Shown: positions 40,580 to 51,984, numbered from the stretch's first letter. The stretch: DNA of 64,000 bases from Ascarosepion bandense (GCA_037127315.1 JBBBDQ010001275.1:186001-250000); one strand, 5' to 3'. Numbers and translations are program-made. Notes: a model not told the origin generated them from the sequence alone.

Positions 40580-43325
40580 ACATGTGTCTCTGTCTCTCTC
40601 TACTAAGCTTGTTTAGCTATTTTTTCTCTACCGCTCCACGTCATCTTCTGACTGTTCTGTACTTGACAGCATCTCTAAAAATATAGATAAGGCCATTTCC
40701 TCTCATCCGTTTGCTCATATATTTGTGTTTGGAGGCTTCAATGCCCACCATACCAAGTGCCTGGAAAACTGTCACAGATCTTGCCGACATCCATACCGTG
40801 AACGTTTCAATTACTCAATCCCTTACACAAGTAGATGATTTTCCCATGTGTTTCTCTAATAAACCTAATGGAACTGACTCACTGTTAGCTCTCTGTTTCA
40901 CTTCTATCCATGACTCTTGCCATGTTATGCAGCTTTCACCTCTTGGAAACTCTGATCATGCTGGGGTTTTCATTATCTTTTTCACATCTCCTCCTCCCAG
41001 GAACTCCAGACCAGCAGAATATCTTACTGCTACCAAAGAGCAGACTGGGAGCCGTTTCTCAATTTCCTGAGTGACGTACCTTGGAACAGAGCTTTTAGTC
41101 TTCCTGTTGAGGACTGTGCATCAGAGGTCTCATCATGAGTTAAAGCTGGCATCGATGCCAGGAAGTTACAACTTAAACCCCATTCATCTCCCTGGTTCTC
41201 CCCTGCTTGCTTCATTGCTACTGCTCCCACTTCTTCTGGCTTTATCGAAGACACACGTCAGACCATAATAAGCGCCTTTTTGCTGCAGCTTTTAATCAAT
41301 GCAAGATGATCCTAAATGATGCTTGGCTGTTGTTTGCTGAAAGAATGAAACAGCATATAGCATCTCGCAAGTTTGGCTCCAAAGACTACTGGTGGCTTTG
41401 TAAAAATGTGTTAAATAACAGCAAGCCCTCAAACCCCACTTTAATCAATGAATTTGAGGTCCTCACATCTTCAGTGGACAAAGCTGAATGCTTTGCTAGC
41501 AGATTCGCCACCAACTCAGCATTTGATTTGTCTGGGGTATCCACACCCAACTTCCCACACTTAGAACTGAGACTTAACTAAGTGACATTCACATTCCTCC
41601 CTTGCTGGACTCTAACATAATTTTAAAGCTTGACCCCCATAAGATGAGCAGAGATGATGGAATCTCAATCATTGTCCTGAAGAAATGTGCCCCCGAACAC
41701 TCTCCTGTCCTCTCAAAACTCTACAACTACTGCCTCTCTGCTTCTTGCTTCCCTGCCTGCTGGAAGTTCTCCGCTGTGGTTCCTGTATTTAAGAATGCTG
41801 GAGAACCCTCAGACTCTTCCAGTTATCACCCTATCAGCCTCCTACAGATTTTTGCTCGAGGTTATTATCAATGCTGAAGGAGTTCAACCTCTCTCAGCCC
41901 ATGGCCTCTTCTTTGATAAAAAGTATGGTTTCTGCTTCACCAGGTCTACTGCTGATATATTAACGTCCATCGCAGAATATATATACCAGGCTCTCGATAA
42001 GAATGGCAAAGCTTGAGCTATTGCACGAGATATCTCCAAAGCATTTGAGAGAGTTTAACATGCTGGCTTTCTATGCAAGCTACAGGGCTATGGTATAACT
42101 GGATGAGTGTTGGACCTAATCCACTCTTTCTTTTCAAATTGCGTAATGAAAGTAGTATTGAATGGGCTTGCTTCTAGATACTACCATACGGATGCTTCTG
42201 TCCTGCATAGCTTTATTCTAAGTCCTATGCTTTTTTTGATCTTCTTGATGTAATCAGATCCCAAGTCAGCAGCTATACTGACGACACCACCATTTACTCT
42301 AGCCTCGATAAGAAATCTGCCGTGGATGACAGAGCAAACTTTGCTGCTCATCTTGAAAAGGAGGACCTCCAATCTGTGGTGGACTGGGGTAAAAAATCTT
42401 AATGCTTCCAAAACAAAGTTGCAATAATTTAACCACCATAGACAACCCCTCATAAGAATGGGTCAGGCTAGTCTCCCTGAAAGCAAAATACCACATCTCC
42501 TTAGTCTAAATCTATCAGCTGACCTCAAGTGGAATGACTACATTGAATCCATAGCTAAATCTGCTGCTCAGAAGGTTGATTCCCTTTGTAGGATTATGAA
42601 GCTTTTCTTGTCTAAATCTATCTTACACATATATAAATCTACCATTGGCCCATGTATTGAATACTGCTGTCACGTCTGGTCCAGTGACCCTGCTATTCAT
42701 CTCGGGCTTCTTGACAAAATCCAATGCAGGATCTATAATGTAAATGATCCCAACCTACTAGCTTAACTCTAATCACTTTCTCACCAATGTAATGTGGCTT
42801 CCCTCTGTCTCTTCTACAAATACTTTCATGGCTTCTGCTCTGATGAGCTTAGCTTCCTGGTGTCCACTCTGCATGAATTTACTCAAGCTACTATACTAGC
42901 GGCTAGGTCCCACTCTTTTACAGTGAAACCAATTAAATGTAACTACAAATTCTACTTTATCAGCTTCTTTGCTCACACTTCCCACCTGTAGAATTCCCTT
43001 CCGTGTACTTGCTTCCCTGAAAGCTACAATCTCCAAGAATTTAAATGCAACATCAATTACCATTTCTTATCTCCTTGACTCGCATCCTTTCACTGACTAT
43101 TTACATTCCAATCTTTCACGTTCCAATCCTGGTATCATGTTTTTTTTTTTCATTTCCACTTGACTGTCATGCAGCCCTCTTCACACCTGTATTGTCATCC
43201 TTTTCTTACTCATTCTCTGACCACGCCCTGTAACTTCTTCCTCTTTCTCATCACTCACCTTTTCTGTAACCCCCTGCGCACGAGTGGCAGTTCTGCCTTG
43301 CCTGGGGTGAAATGATTTTAATATC
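40580..43325 (+). mobile_element. Most complete Jockey-type LINE: endonuclease to poly(A) region
   Basis: Frame-broken but colinear. Endonuclease: YRSTSSSDCSVLDSISKNID, FVFGGFNAHHTKCL (normally GDFN: the catalytic D is G) and GNSDHAGV (catalytic SDH kept). Reverse transcriptase: VVPVFKNAGEPSDSSSYHPI, YGFCFTRSTADILTS, motif A-like ARDISKAFERV, motif C YTDDTTIYS (for YADD), VVDWGKKS and LNASKTK. C-terminus: DLKWNDYIESIAKSAAQKV, CIEYCCHVWSSDPAIH, LCLFYKYFHGFCSDELS, RSHSFTVKPIKCN. The 3' UTR ends TTGCCTGGGGTGAAATGATT. Stops and frameshifts throughout. It defines domain order for every shorter Jockey piece here. Confidence 0.92.
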
Positions 43326-43429
43326 TCATAACATTATACTGCTCATGAAATAATCTTAAGAATAATTTGTGAGCATGTTTTGTTTATAGAAGGGTTATTT
43401 AAAATAAAATTAATTTACTGATATCATCA

Positions 43430-43720
43430 CACCAGAAAAAAACATAAATCACACATATACCATAAACACACACACACACACACACACACACATAAATACA
43501 CAGTAAAATTAATGACAGCAGCAGCAGACAGCCAGCCAGGAATGACCATTCTTTGAAAGGCCAGGAACACACTCAGACAGACACACGCTTCTCTGCCATT
43601 CTGAAGATGAGATTTTGATCTCGAAATATTAGTGTATAATAAATAGGTAATACCCAAAAACTTCTTTACCTTCCTTTATTTTACTAAACGCATTGTGACA
43701 GCCTTCAAGACCTAACCATA
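43430..43720 (+). repeat. Repeat family W (Penelope-like end), intact copy
   Basis: (CA)n at 43466-43493, GACAGCAGCAGCAGACAGCC, then the hairpin CTGAAGA-T-GAGAT-TTTG-ATCTC-GAAA at 43601-43626 and TGTGACAGCCTTCAAGACCT. Other copies lie at 6.0-6.6 and 54.6-55.0 kb. Family assignment is inference. Confidence 0.75.
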
Positions 43721-44283
43721 TAAAATTAATTTAATCTTTTTACCTTGATAAAGTCTATCACAGGATGAAACTCATAGGTGAGAAAAATTTAGTTTTTCTC
43801 TTGTCTTCTTTATTTAACCATATGTGTGTGTGTGTGTGTGCGCCATGACAATATCATCATAATGTTTAAGATATGCTGAAAATCATCATGCAGTAGCATT
43901 CAATTTATGCAAACCCCAACGGTAAAATCTATTTGTCAAGAGATAATTGCTGGTTTTATATATGGCCACTGGATCTGGTCAAACAATGAGGAACATTTAT
44001 ATATAAGAATATAATCTTATATTTTTATTCCTCATCAGTGTTGCTTGTGTGAAACGGGGGGGGGGGGGCAGCCGGAGAGAGTCGTGCACATGAAGGGGTT
44101 GTCAGGAGTTGGAAGCCAGCAGATGTTCTCTGTTTTCAGCCAAAGATTCTAGACTTTATATAGTCTGAAAACTCTCACAAATTTTTTACTTTTTTGGGTT
44201 GTTGTTTTGTTGACGTCAACTACAGCTGGATAATCCTGTCAACAAACCTTGTTGTTGATTGATTTTATCTATGGCCAGATGTA
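43721..44283. other. Unassigned stretch with a 13-G run
   Basis: GATAAAGTCTATCACAGGATGAAAC at about 43745 resembles 39550-39585 in reverse. An uninterrupted run of 13 G lies at 44056-44068. GTTGAC...GGCCAGAT-like words at 44205-44285 recur at 44710-44860 on the far side of the MITE (a diverged minisatellite). Confidence 0.5.
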
Positions 44284-44697
44284 CACTACCGGCCATAATT
44301 ATTAGGCCACCCCAGTTTTTAAAAAAAGGGATGTATTTCATACTATTTTTAGTATTTATTGCCAAGTGGATAATTCTAAATGAAAATAGAATGGTTCTTT
44401 TCTTATTATAACTTAGCAAAATTTTACAAGGCAAGGAAGCAAAGATGAACATGTCTGAATCACCCTAAGTTTTCTTCATTCTTTCATTGATGAAACTGCA
44501 ACATAGGTAATTATTAAATATTTATTAATTCATTTGATGCACATGTTATTGTGCAATGTTATTGTGCAGTATCAACAAAAGAACCAATTTATTTTCATTT
44601 ACAATTATTCATTTGGCAATAAATACTAAAATAATAGTACTAAATACATCATTTTTTTAAAATAACTGGGGTGGCCTAATAATTATAGCCAGTAGTG
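44284..44697 (+). mobile_element. Palindromic MITE with TA target duplication, copy 1
   Basis: Ends are CACTACCGGCCATAATTATT and the complement of AATAATTATAGCCAGTAGTG. Inverted repeats run for about 125 bp each side of a 160-bp centre. TA flanks both ends (44282-44283, 44698-44699). Terminal style and TA duplication fit a non-autonomous Tc1/mariner element. No transposase. Confidence 0.9.
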
Positions 44698-44929
44698 TAT
44701 CTATCAACGACATCCTTGCCGGCCATCACCTTTTAAGCCGGTTATTGTTAGTGAGATTTTTTTTGTTTTTGCACTTGTTGACATCATCTACGGCCAGATA
44801 TATGTTAATCATTCTTGTTCCTTGTTGACCTTACCCAGGGCTGGATGTCCCTGTCAATTTTCTTTGACATTTAAGATAATATATTATATATTAAATGTTT
44901 TCTGCCTGGCTGCTAAAGTGACAATTAAA

Positions 44930-45075
44930 AATGTCCTTCAAGGAGAGAAGCAAACAGCCAATTATCTTTTGGGCATCCTTTAGAGGGTTCTCTTGCCAAA
45001 CAGCTGGCATACCAAATAATAATGCAGTATGCCAATATCCTCTAAACAGAACAGCAGCAGAAGGTTAATTTACAA
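44930..45075 (-). mobile_element. Old LINE remnant (CR1/L2-like group)
   Basis: The complement of CAGCTGGCATACCAAATAATAATGC...AACAGCAGCAGAAG matches the conserved FYRCTIES..CI..W.GNC stretch seen better at 45.6-45.7 kb. Frames are destroyed. Confidence 0.45.
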
Positions 45076-45424
45076 ATTAATCCATAGCTGGAGAGAGAAA
45101 CGTGAAAATAATGAACCCGACAAGAATTGGAATCTGGCTGTCCAATTTCCAATTCAAAGCAATTTTCCATTACACAATCCAAACATGGAAGCTTACAACA
45201 CCTGGGATTTGCAAGTGGTCATCCATCTAGGGATTGACTGAACTCAATGTTGCTTAACAAGAACCAGGATTTCAATGTTATATGGTTATAAGCTTGTCAC
45301 CGTGCAATGGACAATGAAATTGGACAGCAGTCCCCAGATGCAACAACATGCACACAGACTCACATACACAGACACCAAAGAAAGCCACACTCCGGTGTAT
45401 GAAGAGAAGTAATGCATTTAAAAT

Positions 45425-45760
45425 ATGCAGAAAATTGTCAGCCTTCATTTTACACCTGGTTAAGGATAAAAGCTGACCTTCAAACACTTGATTATAAAAT
45501 GTTACCCTGAGGATAATAGGCCAAATAAGTGTTATCCAGGATCTGTGCCGTCTTTCATGATGTTTTCTGCTCTGCTGAGACAATGAGAATTAGACGGAGG
45601 GAAGCTAGCAACTGATCATTTCCTAGCCAACATCTGTAATCCTTTGGAGGGCACTCTGATCCGATGCTAAGCAGTTGGCATACCAAACAGTGGTGCAGCA
45701 TACCAGTGCACACTCTCAGTAGAGCAACGGTAGAAGAGCATCAGCAGATCCCTTCAGAAA
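45425..45760 (-). mobile_element. Old LINE remnant (CR1/L2-like group), second copy
   Basis: The minus strand reads LMLFYRCSTESV, then in shifted frames HHCLVCQL and AENIMKDGTDPG*HLFGLLSSG. This fits the C-terminal LINE consensus FYRCTIESV..., then the NIIKDSTHPGHHLF..LPSG segment. No catalytic part. Confidence 0.6.
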
Positions 45761-45821
45761 TTATTTAAAGGATGAATCTCTGTAAGTCTCAAAACTTTTC
45801 AGTAACTCCTAGTAAAATTTT

Positions 45822-45990
45822 ACCTTAAGTAAGGCAATAAAGCCACTAAGACAAGAAATTACTAGGCAGGAAAGAATATGAAACAAAGAAAAACATTATT
45901 AAAGAGAGAGAAAAATAAAAGAACAGGAATTAAGACAGAAGAAAATGATTGCATTTAAATTTTTGATTGGAAACGAGAATTCAACAAACA
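45822..45990 (-). repeat. Diverged Jockey-like 3' piece, first of a direct duplicate
   Basis: ACCTTAAGTAAGGCAATAAAG to AACATTATTAAAGAGAGAG is repeated almost exactly at 46239. Order of words (complement of a 3' UTR, then NSRFL/ELLVKF-like codons) resembles old Jockey ends. Confidence 0.65.
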
Positions 45991-46238
45991 AAAAGTGTGA
46001 GAAAAAAACTGTTAGCACAGAACTTACTGTTTCATTTCAACCATAGAATGATGAGACCTAACTGCCAATCAATAACTGCATTTAAATTTATCAAGTCTAG
46101 GTACCATAGAGGAAACTAATATTTATTTTTAGAATGCAAAATGAGGCACAAGGTCAAAAGGGGAGGGCTGGTCTTCCCATCCATACAATTTGTCTGTCAG
46201 GAGTGGAGAATGAAAATAACAACAAAGAAAAAAAATTA

Positions 46239-46410
46239 ACCTTAAGTAAGGCAATAAAGCCACTAAGACAAGAAATTACTAGGCAGGAAAGAATATGAAA
46301 CAAAGAAAAACATTATTAAGGAGAGAGAAAAATAAAACAGGAATTAAGACAGAAGGTGATGATTACATTTAAATTTTTGAAGATCAAAGTTGACCGGCAA
46401 CAAAAAGAGA
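46239..46410 (-). repeat. Second copy of the 45822 segment
   Basis: Same 90-bp core as 45822-45920 with one or two differences, at a distance of 417 bp. The flanks diverge afterwards (AAGATCAAAGTTGACCGGC present only here, also seen near 3530). Confidence 0.75.
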
Positions 46411-46627
46411 ATTCAACAAACAAGAAACTGGAAATATAATTGTCTAGTAAAGGATCAAACCTACCACAAATCGTTTCATTTACTAAGTCCTGTCTGAGAA
46501 TAAATATTCTCAATAAATGAAAATTTATAGAAAAATCAAGTGTGAATTTGACTGATTATCTCTAAAGGAAATAACAATAGAATAAACGTGATACTAGAAA
46601 ACTGGGTTCAACCAAAATATAGCCAAA

Positions 46628-47332
46628 TCTAAACTTATTTATAAATGGAACTTTGTCTGTGTGTGTGTGTGTGTATCTGTTACCTAAAGATTCTGAAACG
46701 GCTGAACCGATTTTCTTGAAAATTTACACAGTTGTACTATAAGCGTCTGCAAGTGTCCTTAGCTAGGTTTTGTGTCGAGGTACTCCCGATAAATATTGAA
46801 AATCGATAATCAAAAAAATCGGGTTATAGAAGGAGTGGTCCAATTTTAATCAAATTTGATACACTCATAAACAAAGACATTCAGAAATTTCAAGGTTGCA
46901 GTTCTTACAATAGTGCAGAAAATCGATATAATATATATATATAAAAGGCAAGTTATTTGTGTGTGTGTCTGTTTATCTGCCTGTATGTCTGTATTTTTTT
47001 CAGCCCTTTTATTTTAGTTTTTGCTTTGGGTTTGGCTCTAAGTAGATATAATTGTAGTTCTTAGTCTCAGCTATGATACCATTTACTCAGAGGACTTATT
47101 TAACCTACAAAATTCAGTTTACAACGAAAAAACTTATTTGATATCGATACCAGGAAATGAAAATTTGACTTACATCCATTCATTTTTCTTTCAGTCTACG
47201 GTTTCACTTTAACTGGAAGCAACTATTGCTTTTTAGTCTTTCGTGCCAACGTCCAAAGAGTCTGAGCTCCAGGATCATGGATTAGTTCTAAAGCTTTCAT
47301 AACACCCGAGCAACACCGGGCTATTCTGCTAG
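46628..47332 (+). mobile_element. Helitron-like non-autonomous element, copy 3 (best termini)
   Basis: A|TCTAAACTTATTTATAAATGG at the 5' end; CCCG-AGCAACA-CCGGG hairpin and CTAG|T at the 3' end. It is colinear with copies 1 and 2. The internal (TG)n is short. Confidence 0.88.
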
Positions 47333-47439
47333 TTTATAAAAAAATTTTTTTTAAATAATTTTTATTTTCAGAAATTTTTTTTAAAGTGATAGTTTACACA
47401 AGTCACAACTCAAGGGCTATTCAGTGTAGAAAATAATTG

Positions 47440-47690
47440 AGTTAGATTGTATAACGGCGAAGAAAAGAGGAAGTAAGACATACATATAGAATAGATATCA
47501 GTTGGCCCTGGACTTATAAAGGCCAAGATTATGGTTGTTAGGAAAGAATCCTTTCAAAAGTTTGTTCCAAAAAGTAACAGTTCTGTCGGGGAGAAGCTGA
47601 GTAAAACTTCCTACTTACTAATGGAATCTGGAGAGAATGGGATTTAGTTTGCCACTATGAACATAATGTTAATCTTATTCCTAACTGTCA
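47440..47690 (-). repeat. Diverged LINE-like repeat shared with 50.9-51.15 kb
   Basis: GAATAGATATCAG.TG, AAGATTATGGTTGTTAGG, AAGTTTGTTCCAAAAAGTAACAG and CTAATGGAATCTGGAGAGAA have colinear counterparts at 50980-51140. Possibly an old Jockey-group C-terminus; not proven. Confidence 0.4.
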
Positions 47691-47815
47691 ATCAAAATGA
47701 TCCTGGCAATTTTTTTTTTTTTGATGACCTACTATCTCCCTCATCGTCCCCAGCTGAGATCAGAGAGCCCACCACCCTTCCTTCACGTAAGTTAACTGTG
47801 AACGCTATAATCACT

Positions 47816-47995
47816 TCCATTGTTGTATAGCATGTGTCATGCCTAGACTACACATGGTCTTGAGATAATCGACTAGATGGATTGACAACTTTGGCAAGCG
47901 AGCTCAGTCTTATCCACTGTTTAACCCATAGAATGGGGAAGAAAAATGGATATTCTTTCTAAAGGGTATTTGTGTAAATTTCAATGTAATAAACT
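47816..47995 (-). mobile_element. SINE family A relative, diverged
   Basis: The complement shows AAATACCCTTTAGAAAGAAT, CCCCATTCTATGGGTTAAAC and a GACACATGC end, in the SINE-A order, but with many changes. Confidence 0.55.
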
Positions 47996-48013
47996 ACCCG
48001 TTACACTATCTGT

Positions 48014-48560
48014 CTATACTTCTGAGATGAAGTAGTATTTACATTATTTACACAGTTTTGGACTGTCGTCTTCATCTTTATAGCCATGTTTAAATTTTGG
48101 CCATTGTACACTACAAACCTTCTTCAGGTGCTAGAAATTTTAAACCTAACTCTTTATTTAGATCACTAGAGTATATCATTCTCATTCCCTGTGTGATGGC
48201 ACTTCCAGATGACATGTAGTTATCTCCCTTTAACTCAACTCTCTTAGTTATTTGCTTATTACTACCATAGCCAGGTATGGAATTGAAAACTCTTTGTCCT
48301 TGAAAACATCAGTGTATGAATTTTTGAAGAAGGCTAGAGCATACAATGGCTGAAAAATCATAAACATGAAAATAAAGATGAGGACAACAGTCCAAATAAT
48401 GTAAACACTACCTCATCTCAGAAGTATAGACATGGAGTTCAGTTCAAAATTTCTGTCACCTGAAGAAGGCCAGAGAGTATAACTGCCAAAACATTATAAA
48501 CATAGCAATAAAGATGAGGATAATAGTGTGGACAGTGTAAATAATGTATCCATTACTCGA
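48014..48560. repeat. Three copies of a CTGAAGAAGG repeat, one inverted
   Basis: 48014-48135 (minus), 48322-48440 (plus) and 48468-48560 (plus) share CCTGAAGAAGG, ATAAAGATGAGGA, CAGTCCAAA.A..GTAAA and CATCTCAGAAGTATAGAC (third copy partial). The first two can fold back on each other over more than 100 bp. Resembles Penelope-type ends; inference. Confidence 0.75.
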
Positions 48561-48570
48561 CTTGAATTGA

Positions 48571-49390
48571 TCCTGGGTATGACGGTAAACTACATCCGGC
48601 ATCAAGGCCTCTGATTGGAAGATTAGAGGTTTTCAGGAGCATATCTTAATTGCTGTTGTTCCCAGGTCCATCCTGACCCGGGGTGGTAGCACTTGTTTAA
48701 GTCCCAACTATGGGTAAATAGTTTATCTTCCAAACTGGGGTCAAAAGTAGCTGGAGTTCAAAACAAATTGTGAGCTAAAATCCCCCGAAATTCTGCATTT
48801 CTGATTTCGCCTCTTAATATAAAGTGGCCTCTTGATGTAACTGTAAAAATGATTCGCCTCTTAATGTAAAGTGGCTCTGTCTGTCGCCAATCAGAAGAAT
48901 TTTCAAGACTTCGTACCGGGCCCAAACGTTATAAATTTTTCCAGTGTCTGAAAGCGCTTATTGAGGGTGGACCAGAGACTGATCATCTCTGGTCGGGTCG
49001 GAGCGGTGAGGGGGTATGATGTTGAAAGACCCGAAACCCCTAGTGATCCATGCAAAAACGTCATTGACGACACCCCCTAGCACCAATACTACGGTGCATA
49101 TGTTTGAATTACAGAAATATATAAGAATAAACTTTTACAGAAAAATATACATTTTTGAAGGAAAATAATGATTAGCAGCAATACATTTTTGAATACAAAA
49201 TTGGAAGACGTCTTCAGTTTCCGAAAATAAAAAAATAATAATAATAAAAATGTTTTTTCATCAAAATCTGACTAAATCAACCTACTCACTATAACTGAAC
49301 ATTAAAAAAACTACCTTAAAATTCTACTTTTTTGACATTAAATAAACTACAGAGGTTGATATGCTGTTAAACAAAATTCAAATTTAGCTG
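48571..49390 (+). repeat. Repeat family X, longest copy
   Basis: GGCATCAAGGCCTCTGATTGG, TTGCTGTTGTTCCCAGGTCC, GGTGGTAGCACTTG and GGGTAAATAGTTTATCTTCC at the left; TCTGACTAAATCAACCTACT and GATATGCTGTTAAACAAAA at the right. The middle, 48782-49115, is GC-richer and holds a direct repeat (GATTTCGCCTCTTAATATAAAGTGG, then GATTCGCCTCTTAATGTAAAGTGG). Type of element unknown. Confidence 0.7.
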
Positions 49391-49490
49391 TAAATGTCTG
49401 AACTGGTAAAGAAAGAATGGAGCTTACTAAAGAATTTGATATAGAATTAGTCTATGTTGATAAAATTCGCCATAATTTATGGATAAAGCG

Positions 49491-49940
49491 CAGGGATCAA
49501 TTTATGTATTGATTATAATAGAGAATCAATCTCCCAAACGTATATTATATAGCAACAACAGTCCATGATGGTCACAAAGTCAGGGAACAGCTTATGTATT
49601 GATTATAATAGAGAATCAATCTCCCGAATGTATATTATATGGTAACAACAGTCCATGATGGTCACAAAGTCAGGGATCAGTTTATGTCTTGATTATGGTA
49701 GAGAATCAATCTCCCGAATGTATATTATATGGTAACAACAGTCCATGATGGTCACAAAGTCAGGGATCAGTTTATGCATTGATTATGATAGAGAATCAAT
49801 CTCCTGAATATATATTATATGGTAACAACTGTCCATGATGGTCACAAAGTTAGGGATCAGTTTATGTCTTGATTATAATAGAGAATCAATCTCCTGAATG
49901 TATATTATATAGCAACAACAGTCTATGATAGTCACAAAGT
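49491..49940. repeat. 90-bp minisatellite, five units
   Basis: Units start with CAGGGATCAGTTTATG at 49491, 49581, 49671, 49761 and 49851, exactly 90 bp apart, ending at 49940. Each has an internal inverted repeat TATTGATT/AATCAAT and a TCCATGATGGTCACAAAGT end. Units differ by a few percent. Confidence 0.97.
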
Positions 49941-50159
49941 AAAGGATTGAAGGTAATGTTGACAACGTTCCTGGGTATAGAGTATCCTCTTGGCATCTGT
50001 TGACCATGTCCATCATAGTATATGGATATAGAGTATCCTTACCACACATAATCTGTTCAATGAAATAACGTCAAAAACCCTCACTCTCAAATCAGACACT
50101 CTCCAGAATCGGATTTGAACTCCAATACTCAGAAAAAATATGGCCACCTTTTATACACA

Positions 50160-50330
50160 TTGCATTGAATATTTTTAAAATAAAAAAATAATAATAATAA
50201 AAAAAAATTTTTTTCATCAAAATCTGACTAAATCAACCTACTCACTATAACTGAACATTAAAAAAATACCTTAAAACCTTACTTTTTTGACAGAGGTGTT
50301 GATATGCCGTTAAACAAAACTCACTCACTC
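50160..50330 (+). repeat. Repeat family X, 3' part only
   Basis: Repeats 49240-49390 with TCATCAAAATCTGACTAAAT, CCTACTCACTATAACTGAAC and GATATGCCGTTAAACAAAAC. Together with the longer copy it brackets the minisatellite. Confidence 0.85.
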
Positions 50331-51170
50331 ACTCTACTTGAATATCTATACTGAGAAAAGTCTCTTTTAGGAAGAGAACTTTCCTCTGTGCAATAAAAAT
50401 GGCTTGTGTAAACGGCTAAAATCAGAGAGTAGAGAGCCAAAGAAAAGAATCATCTTAAGACTTGCTATTCTCATCATTTGTTGTTTTAATTGATTGGTTC
50501 TTAGGCCATCATGAAGAGGAGACTTTGCAGTCGCTAACAATGAGAAGACTTTTAAAAAGAACTTTTTAGTCCATTCAGATAAAAGCTCGGTATTCTGATC
50601 TTTTGTTTGTCACAGATTACAGACCTCCTGGGATTTCAGTTCGGGCAGAACAAAAATTCTGTTTGAATATCTTCTCAAGTCTATCGCATCAATATAATAA
50701 AGTTTGGTGATCTAAGTTTCGGAAAGTTTATGTTAAAAGAAACAAAGATGAAAAGAATTTATCTGAACTAACCTATGTGATGATCAAGTGTAATGCCACA
50801 ACTTTAGAGAACAGTTAGCGTGATTCTGCAATGTAATTAATAAACAGTCCATCAGTTTTTAGTTTTTCACTCATTATTTACTAATACAAGGCGCAAGAGT
50901 CATTCAAGGTAGAGGGTTACATCATGAGGCTGTTGTGTAAATGTAAGAGGAGGAGATAAGAAGTTCAAATTATGAGGATATATAGAACGGATAACAGCTG
51001 ATTCTAGAATGATTGAGGTCAAGATTGTAGTGATTGGGGAAGTGTCCGCTTGGAAATCTGTTTAACAAAGTAGTAGCTCTTGGAAAGAATGTGTTTCCGT
51101 ATAATTTCCTTCTTCCTAATGGAATACAAAGAAAGTACAGATAATCCATTCAAGTGTAAGTGGCATGTTG
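50331..51170. other. Mostly unassigned; LINE-like word order at 50.9-51.15 kb
   Basis: No frame above 60 codons at 50331-50880. Positions 50884-51145 are the partner of the repeat at 47440. TTAATAAACAG at 50840 is a chance-level poly(A) signal without a gene. Confidence 0.45.
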
Positions 51171-51171
51171 G

Positions 51172-51390
51172 GTATTTTTTTTTTTTAATCTCACCCCAAG
51201 TATAGCAGGAACACAGCAGGGATACAAACGGACACAAACGGATACGGCGTGTGGAAGGGTTAGACAAAAAGAAATATTAATAAGAAGCAAGAACAAAAAA
51301 AATAAAATAAAATAATCAAAAGGACAGTAAAAAGTGATTGACATTGCAATTGAATTTTTTAAGATTAACATTGGCTGGAAAGCTTGACTT
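51172..51390 (-). mobile_element. Jockey-like LINE 3' end, old
   Basis: A T-run followed by the complement of the family end (TAATCTCACCCCAAGTATAGC) and a degenerate 3' UTR. Confidence 0.55.
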
Positions 51391-51830
51391 TATAATTTTA
51401 AGCCAAATATAGCTTCCCTTTCTTTACCTCTCCTATAAATATTTTTATGGTAATTGTTCTGATAAGATTTCCTCTTTGGTATCTAGACTTGCTGAATTGA
51501 AGCCATAATATAGCTTCCTCTTACCTTTCCTATGAATATTTTTATGGTAATTGTTCTGATGGGCTTTTCTCTTTGGTACCTACACTATAAATTTAAGCAT
51601 ACTACTAGATTGGCCATTATGTCTCATTAATTTACTATTAATTTTATGCTGTTTCTTGATTTCCTGTTTACTTTGCAAAAATTTAAATGCAATGCTAATT
51701 GTTATCTTTTGTCCACTTAAATCCTTTTCTCTGACAGTTCTCTCTTCTCAATAATGATTTTTTCCAGTTTCCTTTGCACTCAGTAACCCCTTGCATTTTA
51801 GTGGCTTTGTTGCCTTGCAAATGATAATAT
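51391..51830 (+). mobile_element. Jockey-like LINE C-terminus with tandem duplication
   Basis: The segment coding for the equivalent of IASLYLSYEYFYGNCSDGLF occurs twice in tandem (ATAGCTTCC..TTACCT.TCCTAT at about 51407 and 51507, period near 100 bp). It then runs RLAIMSH..., KFKCNANCYLLST and a degenerate tail GTAACCCCTTGCATTTTAGTGG. Head-to-head with the piece above. Confidence 0.65.
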
Positions 51831-51984
51831 ATATATATATTTCCACTCTCACATCCTGATTGAGCACTCTGGAAGAATGGGAGACTTTGAAAAGCAGTAG
51901 CTACTCTGGCATGTACGCATCGCTCATTCATGAATGAATTAGAGCACTCTGGCTATTGGGTGTGTATAATGACAATATACATGC

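Noticed and set aside
48782..49115. Ribosomal RNA fragment inside repeat X
   Set aside because: The stretch with GAAAGACCCGAAACCCC looks superficially rRNA-like, but I could not place it on a conserved rRNA segment.
49491..49940. CRISPR array
   Set aside because: The whole 90 bp is repeated with no unique spacers, and the DNA is animal-like. It is a minisatellite.
50490..50850. Last exon and 3' UTR of a host gene (AATAAA-like signal)
   Set aside because: No open frame beyond about 20 codons and no splice acceptor that opens a longer one.
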